Virus record (IMG/VR): IMGVR_UViG_3300009609_000004
Coordinates: 1-62,220 of that record
DNA length: 62,220 bases
Source: a virus
Strand: one strand, 5' to 3'
Shown here in pieces: positions 42,015-49,635 of this stretch. Position numbers and translations under genes: made by a program. Position 1 is the first letter of the stretch; each line of letters opens with the position of its first letter. The notes beneath the pieces are model-generated. The model did not search any database. It was not told the DNA's origin and saw only the letters and a list, made by a program, of their open reading frames with translations.

Positions 42015-43287
42015 TCATATCAGCCCTGCCTTTCTCGCGAGAGTAACGAACGCAAGCGCAGCGCACAGCGGGACCACTGCGTTTCCATAGCTTCTGAGCT
42101 GATCGACGCGGTGATGTCCGCCCAATTGGGATGAAATCCCATCAGCCATCCAACGAAGTTCGGGTTGAGTTTCTTCTTCTTGCCGGTCGTCTGTCGGACC
42201 GCATCCGTCAGCTTCGTCCCCGAATGCCTGCCGCTCTCTGTTGAGTAGGACATCGCGGCGCTCGATGCTGCGTCCTGACTCGTCGCCGTCGGCCACAGCG
42301 GGCGCGAGTTCCGGCCATCGTTCGATGATTTCTCGCCATGCTTCACGGTTTGGTCCCGGTGGAAAGGTTGGAAGATGTGCGTAACGAAGTTCGGGAGCTG
42401 ATCCAGATGTTTCCTGCCCCCCCCCTGTTTCCGTTACGTGCAGGGTTGAGTTGTCGCCCTTGTAATCCCGGTTCGCTGGCGTCGGCCACTGCCCGGCCTC
42501 CCGGTTCAGGTTCCGTCCCTGCGTGCTCTTGTCGTCTACCCCCGGCCGGCGTCCGTCGTGAGCGTTCGGCGTGCTCCAGAATTCCGCCGCGTTCTCCAGT
42601 CCGACTTGCGCCTTGCCGTTCGGTGTCTGACCTTTCGTCGCTACGTATTTCGGGTCGAGCTTCCGGCCTCCGTTCGGAACGTTGAGAGTCGGCCAATCGT
42701 CCACCTGGTGCGACAGGTAAATCTGATCGTGATTCTTCGTGCGATTGCCCAGCTTGGATGGGCGATGGTCGCGATTCTGCGGAGTACGCCAAGATGAACA
42801 CTCGCTCTCGTCGATGGCTCGCGCCGACTTCAGACGCTGAAAACACGCCCCATTCCGCATCGAACCCCATCGCGGAAAGGTCTCCGAGTACTCGTCCCAT
42901 GTTTGCGTTAGTAAGGAGCCCTGGCACGTTCTCCACGAACACGAATCTTGGTCGAGCCTCGCGAATGGCTCTTGCGAACTCAAACCAGAGTCCACTGCGG
43001 TTGCCTTCTTGAATTCCAGCGCGCTTGCCGGCAACAGAGAGGTCTTGGCAAGGGAAGCCTCCGATAATCCCATCGACTCCGCGCCAATCTTCAAAGTTGA
43101 TGGCGCTAACGTCAGAAAAGATAGGAGCGTCATCAAGCGCCCCTTCTTTAATCCGTTTCGCCAGAACTGCGGCTGCATAGATTTCCCTCTCCACGTACAG
43201 AACGCAGCGAGCATCGGCGGCAAGGTGGAGTCCGAGATCAAGCCCCGCGACACCTGTGAAGAGAGAGATGTAGGTAAGTGGAACCAC
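42015..43287 (-). CDS. C5 cytosine DNA methyltransferase, interrupted at a G9 tract
   Basis: From GTG 43287. The first frame holds SAM-binding motif I (YISLFTGVAGLDLGLHLA), the catalytic motif IV GFPCQDLSVAGKRAG, motif VI FVENVPGLL and motif VIII VGASHRRERVFIL, then a long Arg/Ser/Gly-rich target region, and would stop at 42343. The closing motifs IX-X (VDQLRSYGNAVVPLCAALAF) are in the next frame, ending at 42015. The switch falls in nine G residues (42417-42425 on the plus strand, C9). With eight G the two parts join to about 424 residues. It would methylate cytosine to protect phage DNA, or be switched by slippage. Confidence 0.82.
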
Positions 43288-43289
43288 AC
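42020..43289 (-). CDS. Second long frame overlapping the methyltransferase
   Basis: The +1 frame of the methyltransferase is open from GTG 43289 through the G9 tract. It reads FARLDQDSCSWRTCQGSLL, YSETFPRWGSMRNGACF, SSWRTPQNRD, then WPTP-type repeats, and, after the same one-base loss at G9, LNPNFVGWLMGFHPNWADI in the third frame (to 42020). I recognise these phrases from annotated phage proteins. It may be a real overprinted gene or only a shadow with conserved look because the methyltransferase motifs are conserved. Confidence 0.35.
42417..42425 (-). repeat. G9 homopolymer inside the methyltransferase gene
   Basis: Nine C on the plus strand. It lies exactly where the reading frame of the methyltransferase changes. 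Tracts of this length slip readily in replication and are used for phase variation in some bacteria; they are also error-prone in sequencing. Confidence 0.9.
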
Positions 43290-43291
43290 CG

Positions 43292-43666
43292 CTACGCCTT
43301 CCCCAATTTATTTCGCATCCAATCCTTCGCCACATCGACCGACGTCTTCTCGACTCGCCCGCATTCATCCGCCCAACGATCGATCCGTGCGCAGAATATC
43401 GAGAGCGGCGGCTGCTTCTTTTCAAAGCTGTCTCGACGCTTGAGGTAGCAGAGCCAGTACTGCTTCAACTGCTCGATGCCGTATTCGTCGGGGTACGACT
43501 TCGTAGCCTTCAGCATGTCGCGCACGGCTCCGATGTCACGCGGCCGGATGATCAGCGGACTGCCTGTCCCTTCCCGGTAGGTCGTCGCAGCGAAGTCGAG
43601 GAACGGCTGGTGCCGAGGATCCGCCGGCTCGCGCTGCTGCTTAATGCCTGGGAAGAGGGTGGTCAT
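43292..43666 (-). CDS. Unknown protein upstream of the methyltransferase
   Basis: 124 aa from ATG 43666 (ATGA overlap). IRPRDIGAVRDMLKATKSYPDEYGIEQLKQYWLCYLKRRDSFEKKQPPLSIFCARIDRW: helical; the layout resembles N-domains of phage replication or helicase-loading proteins. Not assigned. Confidence 0.6.
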   Translation of the reverse strand: MTTLFPGIKQQREPADPRHQPFLDFAATTYREGTGSPLIIRPRDIGAVRDMLKATKSYPDEYGIEQLKQYWLCYLKRRDSFEKKQPPLSIFCARIDRWADECGRVEKTSVDVAKDWMRNKLGKA

Positions 43667-43989
43667 GCGCGCTTCCCTCGCTTGAACTGATCCCGCGCCG
43701 CACAGTCCGCCCAATGCGGTTGCCATCGGCCGTCATCCATGCGCGACAGCGGCATCGGCTTTCCGTTCGGGGTCGTGGCAAATACGATCATCGTTGGACA
43801 GCCCTTACAGCGGACCCACTGCTTGCCAGACGTGTAGCCCTGCTCGCGTAACTGCTCCCCGGTTTTCGGCCATTGCTGTTTCCGCATACGCTTCCTCTGC
43901 CCGCAGACGATTGCGACGGTTCCGTCTGGAAGTTGGACCTTACTGCAGGTCACTGCTTGATTTCTGGGAACGTAGCCACGGTCCGCCAT
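43663..43989 (-). CDS. Zinc-binding protein
   Basis: 108 aa. CGQRKRMRKQQW, then WVRCKGCPTMIVF...HWADCAARDQF: CxxC followed by H-x3-C as in small treble-clef or CHC2-like fingers. DNA binding is possible. Confidence 0.62.
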   Translation of the reverse strand: MADRGYVPRNQAVTCSKVQLPDGTVAIVCGQRKRMRKQQWPKTGEQLREQGYTSGKQWVRCKGCPTMIVFATTPNGKPMPLSRMDDGRWQPHWADCAARDQFKRGKRA

Positions 43990-44297
43990 GTCTTGTTATC
44001 TGAACTGCATTGCAATTGGAACGGTCGCTGTCCTTTGAAGACGCGTATCCATCCGCATCCATCAAGCACCGGAGCGCCCCTTTTCGTCGTAGCTTGAACG
44101 GATGCAGTCGTCACTTCGTGAAGCTGCGCGGCGAGCCGCTGTCCTTCCAGTTGAAGTGCGTTATTCATGTCTTTCAGCATCTCGACGTGCCTGTCTTGGA
44201 CTGGCTGCGAGGTCTCGACGAACTGGTATTCGTACACGCTGCGAGTGATCAGCCAGCCGAACAGAAGTCCGAGGGCGGCGCACATGACCGTTTTCAT
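43950..44297 (-). CDS. Membrane-anchored protein
   Basis: 115 aa. N-terminal transmembrane segment (AALGLLFGWLITRSV), a coiled region, and a C-terminal beta part with CGWIRVFKGQRPFQLQC...WRTVATFP. Overlaps both neighbours. Unknown. Confidence 0.6.
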   Translation of the reverse strand: MKTVMCAALGLLFGWLITRSVYEYQFVETSQPVQDRHVEMLKDMNNALQLEGQRLAAQLHEVTTASVQATTKRGAPVLDGCGWIRVFKGQRPFQLQCSSDNKTWRTVATFPEIKQ

Positions 44298-45244
44298 GAC
44301 CGCTCCGATGTCGCAAGCAACGAACCTTGAAGCTGTGTGAGCAGGTCCTGTAGGGCGCCGGGGCTATGCGGCATCAATATCGTGTTCGACTTTCCTGTCG
44401 CGCCGATCTCCTTCAGCGTGTCGAAATACTGCGTCAGAAGGACCATCGACATCACTTCCTTGGCCTCGACGCCTGTTGTTTTCTCGAATGCCTGGACCGA
44501 TTCCTGAAGTCCGGCAACAATCGCTTTTCGCTGATTTGCGATACCTTCGCCCTGGAGTTTCTTCGACTCGGCTTCAGCCTCTGCGGCCTTAATCGCGAGA
44601 ATCTTACTCGCCTCACCGCGCGCCTCTGCTGCGATGCGTTCGCGCTGCGACGCAACAATGTCGTTCATTGCAGCCTTGACTCGCCCCTCAGGCTCGACGT
44701 CGGTAACGAGCGCGCCAATAATCTCGTAGCCGAAGTCCCCCATGTCCTGCGACAGTTCCCCCTTTACCTGATTCGCGATCTCGTTTTTCTTTTCGAACGC
44801 CTCGTCGATCAGCATGTGAGGAACCTGCGATCGAACAACGTCGAACACGTAGGCCGATATCTGCGCCTTGGGGTCGTCGAGTTTGTAGAACGCTTTCTCA
44901 GCGTCTATTACCTGATACTGAATCGCGAGGTAGACTTTGACGAACGTGTTGTCCTTCGTCTTCGTTTCCACTTCCAGATCGAGTTGCTGTATCCGCATAT
45001 CCATCGGCTCATCGCGATCACCGTCATCGTCAATGTGGCCGGCCGCGGCGATTTGATCGATGAACGGCACTTTGAAGTTGAGTCCTGGATCGGCAACGCG
45101 AAGGAATCGGCCGAACCGCTGCACGATCTTGCGTGTTCCGGTATCGACGGTGAAGAGAGCGGATGCGAGCGCCGACGCAGCGACACCAGCGAGAAAAACT
45201 GCGACTGCGATAAAGATGATCGTTTCGGTAGTGAGTTCGGGCAT
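44294..45244 (-). CDS. SPFH/band 7 (stomatin-like) membrane protein
   Basis: 316 aa. One transmembrane helix at residues 8-30, then the band 7 core: VDTGTRKIVQRFGRFLRVADPGLNFKVPF, VETKTKDNTFVKVYLAIQYQV, ISAYVFDVVRSQVPHMLIDEAFEKKNEIANQV and DFGYEIIGALVTDVEP, and a coiled coil rich in Ala/Glu (ERIAAEARGEASKILAIKAAEAEAESKKLQGEG). The N-terminus faces out or the domain is on either side depending on topology. Host SPFH proteins build membrane scaffolds and control FtsH-type proteases. In a phage it could affect lysis, exclusion or membrane stability. All key parts are intact. Confidence 0.92.
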   Translation of the reverse strand: MPELTTETIIFIAVAVFLAGVAASALASALFTVDTGTRKIVQRFGRFLRVADPGLNFKVPFIDQIAAAGHIDDDGDRDEPMDMRIQQLDLEVETKTKDNTFVKVYLAIQYQVIDAEKAFYKLDDPKAQISAYVFDVVRSQVPHMLIDEAFEKKNEIANQVKGELSQDMGDFGYEIIGALVTDVEPEGRVKAAMNDIVASQRERIAAEARGEASKILAIKAAEAEAESKKLQGEGIANQRKAIVAGLQESVQAFEKTTGVEAKEVMSMVLLTQYFDTLKEIGATGKSNTILMPHSPGALQDLLTQLQGSLLATSERS

Positions 45245-45246
45245 GG

Positions 45247-45624
45247 TTAATCGGGCCTCCGTCTATTTGGGTAGTCTCGAAATTCGCTAGCGCACAAGAT
45301 CGCGTCCATCGCCTTCGCGCGGATTCTTTCGTACTTCGGATCGGCTTCCGTGAGGTTTGCTGCGATGGTCAGCGCGTTTTCCGCCCACCCCTTCACGAAT
45401 CGGTCCGCCGTGTCATCTTGAGCTCGCAGCACAAAGATCGGCTCGTCATCTGCGGCTTTCACGATGCAGGGTGAGTCCGTGGTGTTGTTCCTGAGAACGT
45501 GGGTCGCCTCGTCGAGCGCGACGGTAAATCGATCGCCGCCGCCTTCAGGGCAAAGCGACTCCAGAATTGAAACGAGTTTCTTGATCTTGTCCTGAAACTC
45601 GAGCGTGCGTTTTGTGTGGCTCAT
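45247..45624 (-). CDS. Unknown protein next to SPFH gene
   Basis: 125 aa. Helical start (EFQDKIKKLVSILESLCPEGG), a middle with FTVALDEATHVLRNN, and KYERIRAKAMDAILCASEFRDYPNRRRPD at the end. Stop two bases before the SPFH start. Possibly co-functional; not recognised. Confidence 0.6.
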   Translation of the reverse strand: MSHTKRTLEFQDKIKKLVSILESLCPEGGGDRFTVALDEATHVLRNNTTDSPCIVKAADDEPIFVLRAQDDTADRFVKGWAENALTIAANLTEADPKYERIRAKAMDAILCASEFRDYPNRRRPD

Positions 45625-45711
45625 ACCGTCTCCCCTAATTTCTTCTGTAGGTGGTGGATCATCGCGATCACGACCACTGGCAGGTGGTTGATTTCGTACT
45701 GGTCGATCGTC

Positions 45712-46818
45712 TTACGTCTCGATTGCCGGCGCGTACTCGCGCTCGGTCATCCCAAATGTCCATGCGACTGCCTGTCTCGCGGTTTTCATATCTGGAGGAA
45801 CGCGGAGCGCGTATTTCTTGAATGTTCCGTCCGGTTCTTCCGTCGAATTCACGACGTGAACAACCACCAGCGGCTCATCCTCGGGAAGTTCCTTGCGATA
45901 GAGCGCGCCGGTTTCGTCGGAGTGGATCAGCTTGGCGCCGCTCTCGAGGATGTACCGCTCGTACCCCATGCGCTCGATCATCACGCGTCGGACTTCGGCG
46001 TTTTGTTCGGACTCGATGCGTTCGGCCGTAATGGATTCGGGTTGCTCGATCACATCTTGGGGTACGCGGACACCGTGCCAGTAGTAGACCGCCCAGCCAT
46101 CTCGGAATGCGACGGCTGGCCCGTTGGGATTGTGGAGCCGCGTGCGTTCGTCTTTGTGAATTGCGGATGGCCGTTCCGACATGAATACGATTCCTTCGAA
46201 TGGCCACCACCAGAACGCAGAGTCCGCCAAGTCGGCCCATTGATCAAGCAACGCCGCTTTCGCCGGATCGTATGGCATGTGCATCTGCAGGTATCGATGG
46301 GGGAATACGTAAAAGGAAATCCAGTACGCTTCAAGTGAGCCCCAGAAGTAGTCGCTAAAATATTGAAGGCCGTTGTCCCGGAGGTTGTCCCCGAGGTTGG
46401 CCCCGAGGTTGTCCCCGAGGTTGTCCCGGAGGTTGGCCCCGAGGTTGGCCCCGAGGTTGGCCCAGAGGTTGTCCCCGAGGTTGGCCCCGAGGTTGGCCCA
46501 GAGGTTGTCCCCGAGGTTGGCCCAGAGGTTGGCCCGGAGAGAATTACTTGCTTTCTCAGAAACCGGCTGCTGTTTTTTAGCAGCCGGCGAACGTAGCAAT
46601 AAGTTCATCGCGAGCTGCGACACCATGACGCCGTCAGACCACCAAAAATACGGCGCTGGGCGGCCGATCTGACGATAAAAATCCGTGATCGTCGCCTCCG
46701 CACTCGTGCGACTAGCTGGCTCCGTCGATAGGCCGCGTTGCAGCCATTCGCTACGAAACGCCACCAGTTGCCGTTCCTGGTCGGGTGACAACGAGTCGAT
46801 TTTCTTGACCTGTCGCAT
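45712..46818 (-). CDS. DUF6745 family protein with NL repeats
   Basis: 368 aa from ATG 46818 (MRQVKKIDSLSPDQ). After a helical N-domain comes a run of four-residue units of the type xANL/GDNL from a 12-base tandem repeat, then the conserved DUF6745 half: LHNPNGPAVAFRDGWAVYYWHGVRVP, EVRRVMIERMGYERYI, and TARQAVAWTFGMTEREYAPAIET at the end. The family is widespread but its function is unknown. The gene upstream (46832) is its regular partner. Confidence 0.8.
   Translation of the reverse strand: MRQVKKIDSLSPDQERQLVAFRSEWLQRGLSTEPASRTSAEATITDFYRQIGRPAPYFWWSDGVMVSQLAMNLLLRSPAAKKQQPVSEKASNSLRANLWANLGDNLWANLGANLGDNLWANLGANLGANLRDNLGDNLGANLGDNLRDNGLQYFSDYFWGSLEAYWISFYVFPHRYLQMHMPYDPAKAALLDQWADLADSAFWWWPFEGIVFMSERPSAIHKDERTRLHNPNGPAVAFRDGWAVYYWHGVRVPQDVIEQPESITAERIESEQNAEVRRVMIERMGYERYILESGAKLIHSDETGALYRKELPEDEPLVVVHVVNSTEEPDGTFKKYALRVPPDMKTARQAVAWTFGMTEREYAPAIET
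46372..46539. repeat. Fourteen 12-base tandem repeats coding NL units
   Basis: Units gttg[tg]cccc/cc[ag]gag on the plus strand, 168 bases exactly, in frame, so copy-number change keeps the DUF6745 gene intact. Only four positions vary, which points to recent expansion or gene conversion. Confidence 0.92.
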
Positions 46819-46831
46819 GGGATGCCTCCGC

Positions 46832-47143
46832 TTAGTCGGCCACGTTGCGAATTTCTTCCGGCGAATACTCGCGTTGAATAACCCGCTCGTAGTTGCCAGG
46901 CGCCAGGGTGACCGTCGCGTGCTCCTCGTGGTTAAGGTCGGCAGGCTCTTTAACAGCGAGGTACATCGTGCCGTCACCCTTCACGAAGACATCGACGTTA
47001 TCGAGATCGTGAATCGCATGCGCGTGTCCGGTAACTTCGCCATAAGCGAGCACGATTCGCTCTTTCTGTTCAGTTAGTTTTGCATCGACCGGAATCGCAT
47101 CGATGCGCTTCAGTAGCACATCACCTTGTCTGTACATTTCCAT
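46832..47143 (-). CDS. Partner protein of DUF6745
   Basis: 103 aa. MEMYRQGDVLLKRIDAIP, LAYGEVTGHAHAI, MYLAVKEPADLNHEEHATVTLAPGNYERVIQREYSPEEIRNVAD: this phrase set is the one usually found just upstream of DUF6745 genes. Beta-barrel-like. Function unknown; the constant pairing implies joint action. Stop is 13 bases before the DUF6745 start. Confidence 0.75.
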   Translation of the reverse strand: MEMYRQGDVLLKRIDAIPVDAKLTEQKERIVLAYGEVTGHAHAIHDLDNVDVFVKGDGTMYLAVKEPADLNHEEHATVTLAPGNYERVIQREYSPEEIRNVAD

Positions 47144-47282
47144 TTCGTGTTCTCCTTTTCAGTTTCTATTCGGTACAACGCTTCGCGTTCGGATAAAGAA
47201 ATTTTTTCTGGGTATGCCTCTTGGGATACCCACAACCAACTGACATCCCAAACATCAACGCATCGAATCCCGCGTCAACCTC

Positions 47283-47432
47283 TTACCCTTGAGGAACGCA
47301 GCTTGACCCAGGCGCCCGGCACGTAATTCCGGGACACGTAGGCTCCCATACTGTTGAAAGGCCCTTTGCGCTGAAAATTTCGGGAGTGCTGACAGGAAGT
47401 ACGTTCTGGATTGGGACAATGCCGCGTTTCAT
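47283..47432 (-). CDS. Possible small protein
   Basis: 49 aa; ATGA overlap with the zinc-ribbon gene upstream. Hydrophobic/Pro-rich with four Cys near the end (CPGITCRAPGSSC). Support is the overlap only. Confidence 0.4.
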   Translation of the reverse strand: MKRGIVPIQNVLPVSTPEIFSAKGLSTVWEPTCPGITCRAPGSSCVPQG

Positions 47433-47632
47433 TGTGCTGCCTCTTCCTGAACCGGCAGCTCCGGCGATCGCGGACAAGCATCGTCGGATGGCGTCTTATA
47501 CCGAACAAGGCGACCGCCGCAGAGTGAGCATCGTTTTCTGCCTTTCGGAAGCCATACGAACTTACGCTGGCATCCAAGGCATTTACCGATGATCCAGAGA
47601 CCGCTTGATGTTTGTTCGGTTGCAAGCACCAT
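47429..47632 (-). CDS. Zinc-ribbon protein
   Basis: 67 aa from ATG 47632. CLGCQRKFVWLPKGRKRCSLCGGRLV is a clear four-Cys zinc ribbon (C-x2-C ... C-x2-C). Possibly transcription-related. The 131 bases between it and 47764 hold no supported gene. Confidence 0.6.
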   Translation of the reverse strand: MVLATEQTSSGLWIIGKCLGCQRKFVWLPKGRKRCSLCGGRLVRYKTPSDDACPRSPELPVQEEAAQ

Positions 47633-47763
47633 ATGATTTCGTTGCCGGCTTCGACACCACAGCGGCCGGCGCACTGCGGATTAGGGTGAGTTACCCTTGG
47701 CGTCTACCGACGGCACCCGCCGCCGGATCTTCTGTTACGTCCCATCACCCCGTTACGCCGCCT

Positions 47764-48366
47764 TCATTGCGCTCGGCCTTGTCCGTACTGAGGTAAACCT
47801 GTTCGGGACTGGATGAATTTCTGGGTTTCTGCCTCTACTTGCAATGCGCCAGCGTGAGAGGCTACACGTCGACGCAATGTGTTTTCTTTTAAGATGCCGT
47901 TCTTGCAAATCCGGCACGCCTTATGGCGGCCATTCCAATGGGTGCAATCTCGCGGGAAGTCGTTCAGGTCCTTAACGGTTTTGCAGCTGTAGCAGCGCGC
48001 CTCCGTATCGGGATTGATTCCGCGGGCGATCCAGTTCATGCGTGCGTGGATGAGCGCGTGATACGAAGCGTTCTCGCAGATGACAAGATTGCGATTGGCG
48101 TTGTTGGCTTTATTGCGATCGTGATGATGGACGACGGCACCGGTGGGCAGTGCATGGCCGAGAGCGCGCTCTGCGATTGCTATGTGCTCCTGCTTTGTTT
48201 TGGGATGAAAACTCCCGATTACTGGTGTCCTGTAATTAGGGTCCACAAGCGTGATGTATCCGGACCGCAAGGCGTACACTTTGGGCAGTTGAATCTCTTC
48301 GTAGCCGCAAGACTCGCAGCAAATCCCGTCAAATCCGGACTCGTCACATCGTGGACACTGTTTCAA
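47764..48366 (-). CDS. HNH homing-type endonuclease with zinc finger
   Basis: 200 aa. N-terminal CPRCDESGFDGICCESCG zinc site. HNH core VVHHHDRNKANNANRNLVICENASYHALIHAR is that of phage homing nucleases (HNH_3 type), followed by CYSCKTVKDLNDFPRD...CRICKN, a second zinc site. Driven by the promoter at 48462-48491. Free-standing. Confidence 0.88.
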   Translation of the reverse strand: MKQCPRCDESGFDGICCESCGYEEIQLPKVYALRSGYITLVDPNYRTPVIGSFHPKTKQEHIAIAERALGHALPTGAVVHHHDRNKANNANRNLVICENASYHALIHARMNWIARGINPDTEARCYSCKTVKDLNDFPRDCTHWNGRHKACRICKNGILKENTLRRRVASHAGALQVEAETQKFIQSRTGLPQYGQGRAQ

Positions 48367-48461
48367 TTATCCCTGCCCGTACCTGCCCAAAAGGAAAACG
48401 GTGGTTGGCAACCGGGCAGGAGGCTGTCCTCGCATTGGAAGCAAGTGAGCCAACCGCGGAG

Positions 48462-48491
48462 ATTATTTTCACGGGTTCATGGAATTGTCAA
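48462..48491 (-). promoter_or_regulatory. Sigma70-type promoter, leftward
   Basis: TTGACA (48486-48491), an 18-base spacer and AATAAT (48462-48467) on the minus strand. It faces the HNH gene and the DUF6745 region. A pseudo-palindrome GGTTGGCAACC (48403-48413) and a CCTGCCC/GGGCAGG inverted repeat follow it, which may control it. Confidence 0.65.
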
Positions 48492-48517
48492 GAATAACTT
48501 TCATGGATAGGCAAACT

Positions 48518-48757
48518 TTACCGTCCACAGATTTCAGCAATGGCATCGTTCACCATGCGATCGATGTCCTCGATCGACACCTGCCGCATGTTCATGAATT
48601 GCTCAAGGTCTGAGAGCTTGATACAGATTCGCGCGCCGACGCGGACGTGTGGAAGTTTGCCGGAGGCGCACTGGTTGTAGAGTGCCACCCGGCTCAAACT
48701 TGTCAGCTTGGATGCGTCCTTGACGCTGATGTATCGGTCCTGCTCTATCGCCGCCAT
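48518..48757 (-). CDS. Excisionase-like HTH protein
   Basis: 79 aa from ATG 48757. YISVKDASKLTSLSRVALYNQCASGKLPHVRVGARICIKLSDLEQFM is a complete MerR-like HTH_17 fold with wing. Such proteins act as excisionases or regulators. It is cotranscribed with the XRE gene (stop two bases from its start), as expected for a recombination directionality factor. Confidence 0.72.
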   Translation of the reverse strand: MAAIEQDRYISVKDASKLTSLSRVALYNQCASGKLPHVRVGARICIKLSDLEQFMNMRQVSIEDIDRMVNDAIAEICGR

Positions 48758-48758
48758 G

Positions 48759-48983
48759 TTATTCAATCTTGCGGAGAAGTTTCGAAAGTGTCGTCCGGTA
48801 GACCCTGACAAGTTTCGCGAGCGGCGCAAGTCCTGGATTCGGGATCTTGCCGTGCTCCATCAGCAGAATGTTGTTCCGGTGAATACCTGAGAGTTCGCTG
48901 GCTTTCCTGAGAGACAGTCCGTATTTTTCCCGAGCCGCCCTCAGTAGTTTTCCCAATTTGGTTATTTGCAGTTCGGTTGACAT
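48759..48983 (-). CDS. XRE-family regulator (Cro-like)
   Basis: 74 aa. LGKLLRAAREKYGLSLRKASELSGIHRNNILLMEHGKIPNPGLAPLAKLVRVY is a single XRE HTH. It is divergent from the 49124 repressor, and the operator 48983-49002 overlaps its start codon and -10. By arrangement this is the Cro-like or early leftward regulator. Confidence 0.8.
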   Translation of the reverse strand: MSTELQITKLGKLLRAAREKYGLSLRKASELSGIHRNNILLMEHGKIPNPGLAPLAKLVRVYRTTLSKLLRKIE

Positions 48984-49100
48984 GGCACTGTGTATAGTGC
49001 CACAACTTGCGCTTGAGTCAAGAGACTCGCGGCAGTTTTTAAGTTGACAGAAGTTTGACTGTTGTACAGTCTGAATGTAATGGCATCGTTTGTTGTGCCA
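48983..49100. promoter_or_regulatory. Lysogeny switch: two operators and divergent promoters
   Basis: TGGCA-N10-TGCCA occurs at 48983-49002 (extended to TGGCACT/AGTGCCA) and again at 49081-49100. A third inverted repeat GACTGT/ACAGTC is at 49057-49071. Leftward: AGTCAA (49016-49021, TTGACT) with TATACA at 48991-48996, under operator 1. Rightward: TTGACT 49055-49060, 17 bases, TAATGG 49078-49083, at operator 2. Each operator would block one promoter. Confidence 0.7.
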
Positions 49101-49123
49101 CTCAACTTAAGAGGGAGCAGTTA

Positions 49124-49483
49124 ATGGATATCGGAAGAAGGCTCAATTTGTTGGTTAAGCAATCCGATGCAAGGACGTATCGTGGTTTCGCCAGGAAGGC
49201 AAAACTCTCACGACCGTCGCTGATGGCGATTATTGAGGACAGGTCGAGTCCAACGCTTGACACTTTGGAAAAGATTTTAAAGGCGGCAGGCTCGAGCTTC
49301 TCGGAGTTTTTCAAGAGTCCAGTTGTGCGCTCGTATCACGATCCGGAGCACCAGGAACTTCACGAGATGCTTCAGGAACTATTGGTGAGCGGTGGCAACG
49401 GGGCGATTATGGCGCGAGAAACGATACGCGCTGCTTATGACCGGCACGTGCGGCATATCGGGAGGAGTGCTGTTACAGCGTAG
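49124..49483 (+). CDS. XRE-family repressor, probable lysogeny regulator
   Basis: 119 aa from ATG 49124 with GAGGGA upstream. DARTYRGFARKAKLSRPSLMAIIEDRSSPTLDTLEKILKAAG is the HTH; the C-terminal 50 residues are helical (HQELHEMLQELLVSGG...). No peptidase-type self-cleavage domain is present, so induction would not be LexA-like. Divergent from 48759. Confidence 0.77.
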   Translation: MDIGRRLNLLVKQSDARTYRGFARKAKLSRPSLMAIIEDRSSPTLDTLEKILKAAGSSFSEFFKSPVVRSYHDPEHQELHEMLQELLVSGGNGAIMARETIRAAYDRHVRHIGRSAVTA

Positions 49484-49635
49484 GCGGTGCCGTTGTCGTT
49501 GCTTCTGCAATGGGGGAAGAGGCCCTTTCCTGTGAATCTACATCAGCGGCTTGATTTCATTTTGTATTCCGGGCAGTGGGAAAGAATTGTCGCTGTCCGG
49601 GAAGTCCTTATCAACTTATCCAATGCGGTAACCGA

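Noticed and set aside
46363-46672. Plus-strand frames across the 12-base repeats
   Set aside because: They are translations of the repeat in shadow frames (VVPEVGPE type); the real gene is the leftward DUF6745 ORF.
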